A DNA stretch of 62,878 nt. It comes from OLB6 sp964493635. GTDB lineage: Bacteria > Bacteroidota > Ignavibacteria > Kapaibacteriales > Kapaibacteriaceae. The notes beneath the pieces are model-generated. The model was given only the letters and a program-made list of their open reading frames with translations, searched no databases and was not told the DNA's origin. Location: assembly GCA_964493635.1 (NCBI GenBank), contig CAZBOW010000008.1, positions 1-62,878 of the forward strand, in the 5' to 3' direction. Positions 27,437-37,899 of the stretch are shown here, piece after piece. Position 1 is the stretch's first letter. Every line of letters starts with the position of its first letter. The translations under genes and the position numbers were made by a program.

Positions 27437-29285
27437 GTAGCAGAGTCGAAACGTACACGCTCGAAAAACACAAAGCCCCCTTCCGCATCAATCTCGCGCA
27501 ACTGTGGATGCCTGCGCCATGGTTCAGCATCTTGAATGCGACTTACAAAGTAGGCGGGCCTGTCTAGCTTGCTGTACAGCAACCACGGCTCCCAGTCGTC
27601 TGCCGCAATTCCATGAAACGATGCGCTCAGGTTCTCCGGCTTCCGCGTATAGAACAGGTGGGCATAGCTCTTCATGGTAAGGGGCTTTACGTAGACGTTC
27701 TTGCCTTGGAGCGATTCGTAGAAGTCCAGAGCTGCACCCTGCGTGTAGGGTTCGATACGCGGTGCGATCAGGGGCAAGGTGATTTCGATAAACAGCATCA
27801 CACTGCCAAACAACGCCACCACACTGGCCATCCGGTTCCGGCGCTGCAGATACCATGCCACGACTGCCCCCACGACCAGCACGAAACCAACGTATGGTTC
27901 GATTCCCAACCACGATACCTTCCGTTGTAACGCCTCACGCAGAAATGGATCGCGGAAGGTCGGCAACGACATCAACCACGCGCTGTTAGCAAATGCCCAC
28001 AGCGCCGCAAAGGCAAGCGCCGACCAAACTGCTGCCATACCAATCGTTGTGGCTGTATGCCACCATCGCCATCGAACGGCGCCAGCCATCCAGCGATGCA
28101 GAAACACGGCGGCAAGGAACGTAAGGGGCAGGTAGGTCATCGAGGAGTAGTGGATGATTTTCGTCTTCACCACCGAAAACACCACTAGCACCACACACAT
28201 CAGGACAATCATCCAGATTCGCATCACGCGCTGCTGCGCAGACTCACCGCTGGCCGGTCGCAGACCTCCAAACACAAACAACGATGCCGGAAAACAACCA
28301 ATAAGCACCACCACCGGATGATACCAGAACGGCTGCTCATGACCGGCGTCGCCCGTGGTAAGCAGTCGTACTTGGTAGGCAAGGTTTTCCATGACAAACG
28401 TGGGCCCATGTTGAAGGTAGTCGATCACAAACCAGATTGACGACGTTGCCAGAGCCACTACCACGAACACCACTGCCGACTTCCACGGAACAACCTGCCA
28501 ACGACGCACCACCACCCAGCCGATGCCTGCGGTGAGTCCGATCAGACCTAGGCCTACGGGTCCTTTTGTCATCACGGCCGCACCGGCAAAGAGGCCTGCC
28601 AGCGCACCATTTCGCCATTCATTCCTCGCTCCATCCCCGTCCACTGCACGCAGAAACCAATACACCCCAAGGAAGATGAAGAGANNNNNNNNNNNNNNNN
28701 NNNNNNNNNNNNNNNNNNNNNNNNNNNNNNNNNNNNNNNNNNNNNNNNNNNNNNNNNNNNNNNNNNNNNNNNNNNNNNNNNNNNTCCATCCCCGTCCACT
28801 GCACGCAGAAACCAATACACCCCAAGGAAGATGAAGAGATTGAACATTGGATCAATAATGCCCGACCGAAAGTAGAAATGCGGCAATAGTGATCCGGCAT
28901 ATGCGATCACCCATAACCATCCAAATCTCTCATCATGTATCCGCCGACCGATTGAGAAAATGACCATCATCGTGATAGCACCGATGATTGCATTAGGTAA
29001 TCGTGCAGCAAACTCGTTAATGCCAAACATCTGCATCGAAGCAACCTGCGCCCAGATAAACAGGGGTGGTTTCTCGTAAAACGGGGCGTAATCAATGTGT
29101 ACATGGAGATAATCACCCGTAACAATCATCTCACGGGCTGCCTCGGCAAAATTGATTTCATCCCAATCGAAGAGGCGTACGGATCCCAAAAAGGGAGCAA
29201 ACAGGAGGAGGGAGATAAAACCTACGTAGCAAACAGACCATGTTGTATCTTTTCCACAGATATTCCTGTGTGCTCTCATTGTCAT
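27409..29285 (-). CDS. ArnT/PMT-like membrane glycosyltransferase, interrupted by a false gap
   Basis: If the 100-N gap and one 55-bp flank copy (155 bp) are removed, the two parts join in frame as a 573-residue protein. The GT39/GT83-like N-terminus has F-D-W-D-E-I-N-F-A-E-A-A-R-E-M and E-K-P-P-L-F-I-W-A-Q, and about ten hydrophobic segments follow. Such enzymes transfer sugars from polyprenyl phosphate donors to lipid A, proteins or glycans at the periplasmic face. The acceptor is unknown. The start at 29285 is ATG; 29279 and a TTG at 29315 are alternatives. It lies only 12 bp from the divergent secreted-protein gene. The N-terminal third is more AT-rich than the rest. Confidence 0.85.
28685..28784. 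other. Scaffold gap (100 N) with duplicated 55-bp flanks
   Basis: The 55 bases ending at 28684 reappear exactly at 28785-28839. The gap is an unmerged contig overlap, not missing sequence. Joining restores the glycosyltransferase frame. Confidence 0.95.
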
Positions 29286-29297
29286 TGTGGAGATAGC

Positions 29298-30038
29298 GTG
29301 AAGAATGAAAGACAAAGAAGTCGAAATATTGTACTTGTATTATGGTTGCTGATGTTAACATCAGCCATGCGTGCACAACCATGCCAATGCGATGAAGGTT
29401 GTCCGCCACTTCCATTCACCAACTGCTCTAGCGCATGGAATGCGCCACAAACGATCTCGTTAGCGATATACATAGACAAGTTGGCGCGATCGTGCCTTGT
29501 AGAAGTAGAGTATTGCTGTCGCATTCGGACGGCGCAAGGCCAATGCAGTTCATTCGTGGTTGGACCCATCGGAGCATCGTGCGAGACAGCAATCACCTGC
29601 GTAAGAATACCAAAAGAATGCGTTATTGAAGTGGCCCCGGCCGGCACCCCAATCGTTGATAGTGAGGTACGGCATCAAATCTATAGCGCCATACTCGACC
29701 AATTAATCTGCGGGAATGTCTGTCAAAACGGCCTTCCTAACCCACCAGAGCAACCGTATGAATGGGTATTCTCACTGCCAAGTTGTCTTCGGTACCTTAA
29801 GACAGGAGGTCAGAATACAGCATTTTGTCTTGCATCTTGTGGATCACGTGTTTGCGTGTATGCATTCAGGGTGATCACATCAAGCAATCCGAACTACTCC
29901 GTTAGATGCCTTGAGCGAGTGTCAACCACTTGGAGCAGTGCCGTGCCATCCTACTGCGACACGTTTAACAACGGCTGTGTATATGATGACTGTGATCCAG
30001 ATTTCACTCCACAATGTACAACCTGGGAGTTCGAATGA
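29298..30038 (+). CDS. Cysteine-rich secreted protein, unknown function
   Basis: A 246-residue protein with a signal peptide (basic N-R-Q-R-S-R, then V-L-V-L-W-L-L-M-L-T-S-A-M-R-A, cleavage near residue 27). The mature part of about 220 residues has 22 cysteines, suggesting many disulfides. No T9SS tail or known domain seen. GTG start at 29298 is chosen because GGAG lies 6 bp upstream and the signal peptide starts there. The stop overlaps the next gene's start by 4 bp, implying co-translation with the beta-propeller protein. AT-rich relative to the rest of the window. Confidence 0.72.
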   Translation: MKNERQRSRNIVLVLWLLMLTSAMRAQPCQCDEGCPPLPFTNCSSAWNAPQTISLAIYIDKLARSCLVEVEYCCRIRTAQGQCSSFVVGPIGASCETAITCVRIPKECVIEVAPAGTPIVDSEVRHQIYSAILDQLICGNVCQNGLPNPPEQPYEWVFSLPSCLRYLKTGGQNTAFCLASCGSRVCVYAFRVITSSNPNYSVRCLERVSTTWSSAVPSYCDTFNNGCVYDDCDPDFTPQCTTWEFE

Positions 30039-32257
30039 AGATCACGCTTAAACCTCAACATATTCTTTTCTTCGTGCTCCTTGAAGTCGTGGGCGCAAGC
30101 GCTGCGTTTTCGAACGACGAGCTACCATCGACAGTGACGATGTACAGTAAAGGGGATACGAATGAGGTGCTCGGAAACGGCAGGACAATCTGGTTGCGGA
30201 ATTCCGATTCAGAGGGCTACATAGAGATACCTCTGCCAGCTAGCCTGTATCAGGAGAACCTCGACATCTCATTCTCCTCTCTCGAGTTGTCTAAAGATGG
30301 CAAGTACATTTTCATAGCAATGAATGGTTACGATGGTCTAAGTCGCTACGATGTTGAAGCGGAAACGTGGTCGACCGCACGACCTCTAGAGGCAAGTCGA
30401 AGTGTCAGCGCATTGGCTAAAAGTCCTGAGGGCGATATCTACATCGGATGTGGTGGCTATCTGTTCAACAATGGAGGAAACGGAACAGGAATCTTCAGAA
30501 GCACAGACAATGGCGAAACATGGAGTGGGATTGATGTCAAGATGGATGCTGGGCAACTTCCAGGCGTCACAGGTTTGTCTATCAATGATGACGAGACACT
30601 AGCCTTCATCGCACGCCAACTTCCTGGTACAGCGCCAGCAGGTCTCTACGCCCAATCAAGAACAGGTGTTTGGAACGGACCATTTCCTATTGTTCGGGAG
30701 ATAGTACCATTTGATTCAGGCTTCATTGCGCACAATGGAAAGAATGTCTTTCGATTCCTTCAACGAGAATCAACTGTTGAGTTTCTCCCAGTGATGACAC
30801 GTCCGATCGTTCATAACATGGCGTCCGTCACCTCATCGTTAGTACTCATCGCTAGCCAGAAAGATGAGCCTGGGATACTCAGATGCGAGTTGCTAGGTAA
30901 GAATATGGTAGTTGTTGACAGCATCATTTATCAATCACAGAACAGAGATAACAATCTCAAATGTTTTCCGCGCGTTGATGGTACATCGTCAGTTTATGTT
31001 TTCTCTGGAGGAATGTATTCCATTTCATGGAAGACAGGGGTTGCTGACACTGTGCGTCTCGGTAAGGCGCGGCCTCTAGTCCAGCATATGTACAGTGCTG
31101 GGTCAACAGCATGGATTAGAATCTTACAGCACGGGTGGTATGAGTGGCGTGGGGAGCATTCATGTCGTCCTAGCTCTCTAGAGGAAAGTGCGGTGCTTGA
31201 CTCAGTTACTAAAGGTGCAACGGTACAATACGATCGAGGGTCACTGTTGATAGGTAAGAGCTACCTGGTTTCCCTAGACAAAGACGGTCTAAGAAAACAC
31301 ATTGCACTTGGTCGAGCTAGTGGCACCATCGTTGATGCCATGGTTGCACGTACCCCGGAAAGCGCCGTCATTGCAACAAGTGATTCTTTATTCACTGCAA
31401 CAGAGACCGACGCAGACTGGGTCTCTGTATCGTATACAGCACGACCCAGCAGGATCAGCAGTGGCGACACAACAACGTATGACCTACAGGCACTGCTCGA
31501 ACACAGTCAGGACCTTTGCGCGTGGTTCAACGGGCCACGCGATGCAAATAGCAACGAGCCATCGTCCGGCATGTATCAGGTGGTTGATGAAAGATGGGAG
31601 CACATACCCTTCCCTTCAACGGTTGATAATCCGGCGTTGATTCAAGCGGTCGGGACGAGTACATCTAGTCTACTCTACATACGCGATAACAAGGCCTCGC
31701 CGACGACCGGAGTAAATACGTTGTTGCTACTCAAAGACGGTGTACTACAACTTGTTGAGCCGCAGTCATCGATAATACCGTATGTCTCAACTGTGTTCGC
31801 TGGTGGAAGTGTGTACGGTCACACCAATGGTCATGGTCAATTGCACCTATGGAGTCGAGGGGGTCAACATGTACCTTATGAGCTTGGCACAAACGTACTT
31901 GAATCAGTTGTGATAGAGCAGGGTGTACTTCTCGCGACACGAGACAAGGGTATGGTATTGATTCCTACCTTAGATACGGTTGTGTCCGTGATTGCGGGAC
32001 ACTCGGGGCGCGAATCTGTAAAGGTGTATTGCTCAGATCACGACGAGTGGCAGATACGAGGTCTGGGTTGCAGTGAATCCAATCATCTCGCGTATGTCTA
32101 CGATATGTTGGGTCAGATTGTATCAGCGCAGATTGCGTTTTCGAGCGACAGTCTTCGAGTTACCCTTGCGGGGGGTGTGGCAACTATGACACCTCTCCTA
32201 TCGGTGTTCATCAGTCAGACAGGCCGATGCAAGCACACGGCCATTCTCTTACGGTAA
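30035..32257 (+). CDS. Secreted beta-propeller (BNR/Asp-box) protein, probable T9SS cargo
   Basis: A 740-residue protein starting with a hydrophobic signal (M-K-I-T-L-K-P-Q-H-I-L-F-F-V-L-L-E-V). A clear Asp-box, F-R-S-T-D-N-G-E-T-W near residue 160, indicates BNR/Vps10-like blades, with further degenerate blades. The C-terminal ~70 residues (A-Y-V-Y-D-M-L-G-Q-I-V) resemble a T9SS type A sorting domain, a weaker match than the other cargo proteins here. Likely surface binding or structural. Start overlaps the upstream stop by 4 bp. AT-rich and with codon use unlike its neighbours. Confidence 0.75.
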   Translation: MKITLKPQHILFFVLLEVVGASAAFSNDELPSTVTMYSKGDTNEVLGNGRTIWLRNSDSEGYIEIPLPASLYQENLDISFSSLELSKDGKYIFIAMNGYDGLSRYDVEAETWSTARPLEASRSVSALAKSPEGDIYIGCGGYLFNNGGNGTGIFRSTDNGETWSGIDVKMDAGQLPGVTGLSINDDETLAFIARQLPGTAPAGLYAQSRTGVWNGPFPIVREIVPFDSGFIAHNGKNVFRFLQRESTVEFLPVMTRPIVHNMASVTSSLVLIASQKDEPGILRCELLGKNMVVVDSIIYQSQNRDNNLKCFPRVDGTSSVYVFSGGMYSISWKTGVADTVRLGKARPLVQHMYSAGSTAWIRILQHGWYEWRGEHSCRPSSLEESAVLDSVTKGATVQYDRGSLLIGKSYLVSLDKDGLRKHIALGRASGTIVDAMVARTPESAVIATSDSLFTATETDADWVSVSYTARPSRISSGDTTTYDLQALLEHSQDLCAWFNGPRDANSNEPSSGMYQVVDERWEHIPFPSTVDNPALIQAVGTSTSSLLYIRDNKASPTTGVNTLLLLKDGVLQLVEPQSSIIPYVSTVFAGGSVYGHTNGHGQLHLWSRGGQHVPYELGTNVLESVVIEQGVLLATRDKGMVLIPTLDTVVSVIAGHSGRESVKVYCSDHDEWQIRGLGCSESNHLAYVYDMLGQIVSAQIAFSSDSLRVTLAGGVATMTPLLSVFISQTGRCKHTAILLR

Positions 32258-32264
32258 TCGCCGA

Positions 32265-33263
32265 ATGCCCATGTCGCTTACAGCATTGATGTTAGATAGT
32301 GCCGCAGCGTTTTGTATCGCAGTCTCTCCACATGCGGCCGGGGAGGTGATGTGGTCAGTAATGGGGGGACGAATCATCAGGGCGGTAGTATCATCTTCAA
32401 TGGTTAGGGATACACTATACCTACCTAATTCTGATAAACAGTCTCGTGTAACCAACATTGTGTATCACCCACGGGATCCTACGATTCTTATCGTAGGTGG
32501 TGTCATGATGGATGGTCTGTACAGATCGGACGACAGTGGCAAGTCATGGAAACTTGTGTATCGCACACTGAATCAACTCTTGTGGTTCAGTGGTAAGTCT
32601 ATCGAAGCAGTAGAGAGCGACAGTGGCATAGTCTTCGTCGCAGCATCGCTCTCAAACGGGATGGTCTTAGTGTCAACAGATGATGGGAAAAGTTGGGCGG
32701 TGCAGGGCCGAGATAAAATCTCAAGTGTCTGCTCGCTAACATGTGTTGACGCCTCTCACACGCGACTGTTGATTGGGGCACGTCCCGGCGAGATCTACCA
32801 GGTGATTACCCACAATGAAAAGGTCGAACTTCTGTGGCGTCGGAGGGGTGATCATTACGCCGAGATTCCGCAGATACTTCGTTCGGCCACGCTATCTGAA
32901 ACATACTACTGCGTCACGGTACAGTATGATAACACAGGAGAGTCAGCAGGATTAGTGGTACTGGAATCTGACGGTGAGATTCGTGAGTTTCTTCATGGGG
33001 TGAGCTTCTGGGCGATCGATGAAGACGTGATCACTGGAAATCTATGCTTGGGAGGGTTTTCGGAAATCCCTGGATATTCGGGTGCCGGACGTGTCATTAT
33101 CCTCAATCCACTTTCAGGATGCTACATCGACATAGAAGTTGATCCCGAATGGCGAACCAGTATGCCATCGGTGTGGGATGTTCAGACTTTGTCCAGTAGT
33201 ATTGGCAGTCATGCGTTTCTAGTGGCATGCGAGCAAGGTCTCATCATCATGTATCCATCCTGA
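32265..33263 (+). CDS. Beta-propeller (BNR repeat) protein
   Basis: A 332-residue protein following its larger relative by 7 bp. Two Asp-boxes are visible: Y-R-S-D-D-S-G-K-S-W near residue 87 and V-S-T-D-D-G-K-S-W near 136. The N-terminus has only a weak hydrophobic stretch, so export is uncertain, and no T9SS tail is seen. It may have arisen by duplication of the neighbouring propeller. Start 32265 or 32271. Ends overlapping the P-type ATPase by 17 bp in the opposite direction. Confidence 0.7.
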   Translation: MPMSLTALMLDSAAAFCIAVSPHAAGEVMWSVMGGRIIRAVVSSSMVRDTLYLPNSDKQSRVTNIVYHPRDPTILIVGGVMMDGLYRSDDSGKSWKLVYRTLNQLLWFSGKSIEAVESDSGIVFVAASLSNGMVLVSTDDGKSWAVQGRDKISSVCSLTCVDASHTRLLIGARPGEIYQVITHNEKVELLWRRRGDHYAEIPQILRSATLSETYYCVTVQYDNTGESAGLVVLESDGEIREFLHGVSFWAIDEDVITGNLCLGGFSEIPGYSGAGRVIILNPLSGCYIDIEVDPEWRTSMPSVWDVQTLSSSIGSHAFLVACEQGLIIMYPS

Positions 33264-35606
33264 TACCCGGACCTGCGAAATCTAACATGGTAGATTTTAT
33301 AACGTATCCCACTGCTCCGGCAATACTCATACCAATGCCTATCCACACGGCCATCCAGAGCACAATTGTTGGGGTTTCGGGTGTGATCTCGTAGAATGTA
33401 GTAAGAACGGACAACGGTAGCGGTGCGGATGGCAGAGCTGTGAGGCTTAGGATTACCGCAGCAAGAACCACTACCACCACGCGAAGGCGCTTCCGTAACG
33501 ACGGTCCAAGATCGTCGAGCACGAGCATGGCCGCAAGCAGGACGCCGGTAAAGGCTGAAAACATGACGGGTACAGCCGTACTAGGGCTTCCAGAGACGCT
33601 GGTTGCCCACCACCAGGCTGCCAGCACACTCACCACCGAGGCGAGTGTTGTGCGAAGTGAAAACACCAGCAGGTTGGGCATGAACCGTGATACGGGTGCT
33701 GACACCTGCGAGCGAGCGGCTAGCACAATGGCCGGGATGGCAACACCAATCACGCTTAGGAGTGCCCCTCGGCGCGGCGTGAGAGGATAGGGCAGCCCGC
33801 TCAGTGAGCACAGCACCGTCACCGCCAGAAGGGCGAGGTTCTTGCCGATGTAGAGCTGCGCTACGCGCAGCACTGTTGTGATCGTAGACCGACCCTCGGC
33901 AATGATCTCCGGAAGGACGTCCAGGGACCGCTCCTCGAGGACAATGTCGGCCACCTGTTTCGTGGCCGATGCACTGGTGCGCACGGCAATGCCAACGTTA
34001 GCTTCCTTAATGGCAGGAAGGTCGTTTATNNNNNNNNNNNNNNNNNNNNNNNNNNNNNNNNNNNNNNNNNNNNNNNNNNNNNNNNNNNNNNNNNNNNNNN
34101 NNNNNNNNNNNNNNNNNNNNNNNNNNNNNTGGTGCGCACGGCAATGCCAACGTTAGCTTCCTTAATGGCAGGAAGGTCGTTTATTCCGTCGCCAATCATG
34201 GCAACATGACGGCCAGAGGCCTGCAGCTCACGCACCACCTGCTGCTTCTGCTCCGGACGCAGGCGGGCACCTACCATCAAACCTGAATACCCCGGAAGCA
34301 GCGCTTCGACCACTCCGGGTCCATCACCTGTGATGATGCGGACGTCCACATTACTGCGCTCGAATGTTTGGAGGAGCGCCTCGGCCTCGGGACGGACACG
34401 GTCAACAAGCGCAATCAGCAGTACCGGGTGAAACATCGGTGGCGGCTCGTTGTTCCAATGCGGCTCGTGCGCTGTTCCGAACACCAGAAGGCGGTACGGC
34501 GCAACGGCATATTCGTTGATCAACGCTGCTGCACGCTCTCGGCCCAGAAGAACATCGGGTGCACCCAGCATCCACCACTGGCCGTCACGGTTCTGCTGCG
34601 CACTCCACTTCCGGCCCGATGAAAAGGGAATGGCATCCACCCAGGTGATGTTGGCCGCATCGTGTTCGTCGGATACCGCGAGCAGTGCGTTTGTCACCTG
34701 ATCGTGTTCGCCCGAACTGTGGGCGTAGGATCGCAGCATCGCCGTTGCATCCGTGCTGTTCAGGTTGTTTAGGTTGTTCAGGTTGATCAGTCGATGCACC
34801 GAGAGCTGGTTCTCCGTGAGCGTACCCGTCTTATCCATGCAGACGGTATCAACCGTGGCAAACGATTCCACAGCATTCAGTCGCTGGACAATCACCCCCT
34901 GTTTAGCGATGCGGTAGGCACCCACCGTTAGGGCAATGGTGGTAAAGAAAACAAGCCCTTCGGGGATTAAGCCCAACAGCAGCGTAGCTACACGCCGCAC
35001 CACGTCGGTATTCTGCAAGCCGTCAAGGTGGAGTGCTACATCGATAGCAGCAAGAACCACCGCAGCAGCAAACGACACCTGAAACACACGGTCAATGGAG
35101 CGCTGCAGGGGGGACGGGGCTTCACGCAGTGTGCTTGCCAACTGCTGAATTCGGGCCGTGGTATGATCGGTACCACTGCGCGTAACTCGATAGGCGGCAC
35201 TTCCTGCCACACAGAAACTGCCCGAGGAAACCTCCATGCCAACGTCGATCGCAACAGGAAGCGATTCGCCCGTCACGAGCGAGGTATCCAACTCGCAGTG
35301 ATGATTCTCCACCACCACGCCATCTGCCGTAATCATGCTTCCACGCTGGATCGGAACCACTGCTCCTACGGGGGCAGGGGGCTCGTGATGCTGAGCAACC
35401 ATGATATTTTCGAGGGCTCTGCGGGCCCTCCACTCCTGCACAATCGCCACAGCAGTATTCACCAGCACTACGGTACTTACCCCCAGAGCATCCAGCAGCA
35501 ATCGCTCGTCACGGTAGGCCAGGTACACAGCGAATAACCCACTCAAGATCAACGCGTTGAGCAGATTGAAGGGCGTGCCAAGGTTTCGTAGTACTACGGA
35601 AAGCAT
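33247..35606 (-). CDS. CtpE-like P-type cation-transporting ATPase, interrupted by a false gap
   Basis: Removing 155 bp (gap plus one flank copy) joins the two parts in frame as a 734-residue protein. The actuator T-G-E-S (in S-L-V-T-G-E-S-L), phosphorylation motif D-K-T-G-T-L-T-E-N, hinge G-D-G-I-N-D-L-P-A and the membrane motif L-I-P-E-G-L-V are present. The I-P-E-G-L-V motif and overall shape resemble CtpE, a calcium exporter, rather than heavy-metal CPx pumps. No N-terminal metal-binding domain. A 9-bp tandem repeat encodes L-N-N repeats after the phosphorylation site. Ion specificity is inferred. Confidence 0.85.
34030..34129. other. Scaffold gap (100 N) with duplicated 55-bp flanks
   Basis: The 55 bases ending at 34029 are repeated exactly at 34130-34184. 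Collapsing restores the P-type ATPase reading frame (G-I-A-V-R-T then S-A-S-A-T). Confidence 0.95.
34761..34787 (-). repeat. Three tandem 9-bp units in the P-type ATPase
   Basis: Units 34761-34769, 34770-34778 and 34779-34787 (plus strand CAGGTTGTT, TAGGTTGTT, CAGGTTGAT) encode L-N-N repeats in the cytoplasmic domain just after the phosphorylation motif. Confidence 0.7.
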
Positions 35607-35691
35607 CGGACAATCTACGTAGCTGTCGATGTGACGAATCCCTAAAGATTCCGAAACACGCTGGTTGCATGCGCTCGCAAGATTCGTAACT

Positions 35692-36240
35692 ATGCTGGAT
35701 CTTTTCTACATCGTGGGCATCAGCTTTATTGGAGTGGTGTTGTACCGAATCGCGCGATGGGCCACGACGCCTATTGCTCGACGGTTGGGTATCTACCGCT
35801 ACTACTCTCCAATGATGTTTACCGTACCATTCGGTCGTAACACCGCTGAGATTCACGTTGGGACGTCTTGGGACTACTTCCAATCACGCCATCGGACTCA
35901 GCTCGAGATTCTGCGTTCACTGACTCAAGGCCTGCTTGCTATGGTCGAGGAGGCGGAGCACGGAAAACTCCCTCTTACCAGAAAGCTACGAGGGACAGTG
36001 TACTACTTCGGGGGGCGGACGCTCACACGCTTTGGGTTCACGATGCGATCCATGAATACCGCAGAAACGGCGATGTTTCTGCTGAACTGGCTAGAGTTGT
36101 GCCTGCTATATAGTATCACGCGTGGCAGAGTATGCCTCGTGCGGATCTCGGATGTGCGGGTAGTACATAGCACTGTTGCTACCTTGGTCAACAGAAAACA
36201 TCAGCTGCTGGAATTGGCGCGAATCCTCGCCAGTCGCTAA
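35692..36240 (+). CDS. Small membrane-anchored protein, unknown function
   Basis: A 182-residue protein with one N-terminal hydrophobic segment (L-F-Y-I-V-G-I-S-F-I-G-V-V-L-Y), then a basic cytoplasmic or periplasmic region without a recognised domain. ATG 35692 begins the hydrophobic segment and is preferred to a TTG at 35665. Divergent from the P-type ATPase across 85 bp. No paralog seen in the window. Confidence 0.55.
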   Translation: MLDLFYIVGISFIGVVLYRIARWATTPIARRLGIYRYYSPMMFTVPFGRNTAEIHVGTSWDYFQSRHRTQLEILRSLTQGLLAMVEEAEHGKLPLTRKLRGTVYYFGGRTLTRFGFTMRSMNTAETAMFLLNWLELCLLYSITRGRVCLVRISDVRVVHSTVATLVNRKHQLLELARILASR

Positions 36241-36325
36241 ACCTGATGACGATCGCGAGCGTTCCAGTAACTTTACAGACAGAGTTGCGTCAAGCGACCG
36301 TCGCAGAATCCCTAGAGGAACACCC

Positions 36326-37888
36326 ATGGCAATGATCGACCCCTACACCGGCCCCTGGACTGCCCGACAGGCAGCGCATCTGATGCGTCGGGCCTGTTTT
36401 GGTGCGACGCCGGAACAGCTAACAACCGCCATTGATCGTGGGCTGGCAGCAACGCTTGCTCAGCTGTTTGCCGAACGCCCCCTACCAACCCCTCCCGAGG
36501 ACCCGGAAACCGGACTGCAATGGGTGGACGGAGGCAGTGGCTACAACACGCAGAAACCGTTTGTGTACTACAACGCTGTGACGCGCAGCTGGTGGACGCG
36601 CCTGATGGTGGAGGATGAGCCGTCGATCCGGGAAAAGCTCACGCTGTTCTGGTCGAACCACTTTGCCACGGAAGCTGAAATCGTCAGTAGTGCCCTGCAT
36701 ACGTTTTCGCTGCTCAACCAGCTGCGAATGTATGCGCTGGGAAATGTCAAGGACCTTACACGTATCGTGACGCTGGAGCCGGCCATGCTCCGTTACCTAA
36801 ATGGCAATACCAACACCGTGGGAAATCCCAACGAGAACTACGCTCGGGAGCTACAGGAGCTCTTTACGATTGGTAAGGGGCCGGTGGCCGGTAATGGCGA
36901 CTACACCACCTACACCGAGGACGATGTTCGGGCCGCTGCCCGCGTGTTGACCGGTTGGCGCGAAAATCGCCGATCGGGCACGGTGACGTTTGTTGCTGCG
37001 CAACATGATAGTACCGACAAGCAGTTTTCCGCGCGGTACAACAACCACGTGATCAAGGGCGGCAGAGACGCTCAGGCTGGCACGCGGGAGTTGGATGAAC
37101 TGCTCACCATGATCTTCGAACAGTCGCGCACGGCCGAGCACATTGTGGAGCGGATGTACCGTTGGTTTGTGGACAGTATCATTGATGATACAGTTCGTAC
37201 CGAGGTCATTGAGCCCCTTGCCACTCAGCTCCGTGCCGACAATTACGTCGTGGGCCCGACGCTCATGCGGTTGTTCTCCAGCCAGTGGTTCTTCAGCGAA
37301 AACATTATCGGTGCCCAGCTTGGCAGCCCGGCCGATTTCGTGATCGGCCTGATGCGATCCACCACCACGTGGACGGCTCCGACCGATCCTCAGCTCCGCC
37401 AGCGTTTCTACCTGGGTTTGTATGCCCAGATGGTATCGCTCCAGATGAACCTGCTGGAGGCGCCTTCTGTGGCTGGCTGGGAGGCCTATTACCAAGAGCC
37501 TGGCTTCGATCACTACTGGATCACAACCGCTACGCTTCCCCTCCGCAATGGTTTATCGGATGCCATCCTACGCCCGAGCCGTGTGAACGACCGGGGTCAA
37601 GCCATTCTGGACAGCGTAGCTTTTGTATCCGCCCTTCCGAATCCTGCCGATGCGTTGCAGATGATTACAGACCTGAACACCCACTTCTTTGCCGTACCGT
37701 TTTCTGAGGATCTCACCATGCGTCTAGCCGAAGAGGTCTTGATGGACGGAGGTCGGTACTACGAGTGGACGCAAGTGTGGGATGAGTACACTGCCGACCC
37801 CTCGGCCACGAACCGACTTCAGGTGAAGGGGAACCTCGACCGCCTCTTTACCTATCTCTTCCGCATGGCTGAGTTTCAACTGGTATAA
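36326..37888 (+). CDS. DUF1800 protein without visible signal peptide
   Basis: A 520-residue DUF1800 protein: A-A-H-L-M-R-R-A-C-F-G-A-T near residue 20, W-S-N-H-F near 112, N-E-N-Y-A-R-E-L-Q-E-L-F-T near 175 and R-V-L-T-G-W-R near 208. Function unknown. It starts with a soluble sequence and has no hydrophobic leader, although family members are usually thought exported. It precedes a DUF1501 gene by 11 bp, the usual family pairing. ATG 36326 follows AGAGGA. Confidence 0.9.
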   Translation: MAMIDPYTGPWTARQAAHLMRRACFGATPEQLTTAIDRGLAATLAQLFAERPLPTPPEDPETGLQWVDGGSGYNTQKPFVYYNAVTRSWWTRLMVEDEPSIREKLTLFWSNHFATEAEIVSSALHTFSLLNQLRMYALGNVKDLTRIVTLEPAMLRYLNGNTNTVGNPNENYARELQELFTIGKGPVAGNGDYTTYTEDDVRAAARVLTGWRENRRSGTVTFVAAQHDSTDKQFSARYNNHVIKGGRDAQAGTRELDELLTMIFEQSRTAEHIVERMYRWFVDSIIDDTVRTEVIEPLATQLRADNYVVGPTLMRLFSSQWFFSENIIGAQLGSPADFVIGLMRSTTTWTAPTDPQLRQRFYLGLYAQMVSLQMNLLEAPSVAGWEAYYQEPGFDHYWITTATLPLRNGLSDAILRPSRVNDRGQAILDSVAFVSALPNPADALQMITDLNTHFFAVPFSEDLTMRLAEEVLMDGGRYYEWTQVWDEYTADPSATNRLQVKGNLDRLFTYLFRMAEFQLV

Positions 37889-37899
37889 CGGGATCCACG

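Noticed and set aside
33247..35606. Frameshift or split P-type ATPase
   Set aside because: The split is caused by a duplicated 55-bp flank and Ns; joining restores a full frame.
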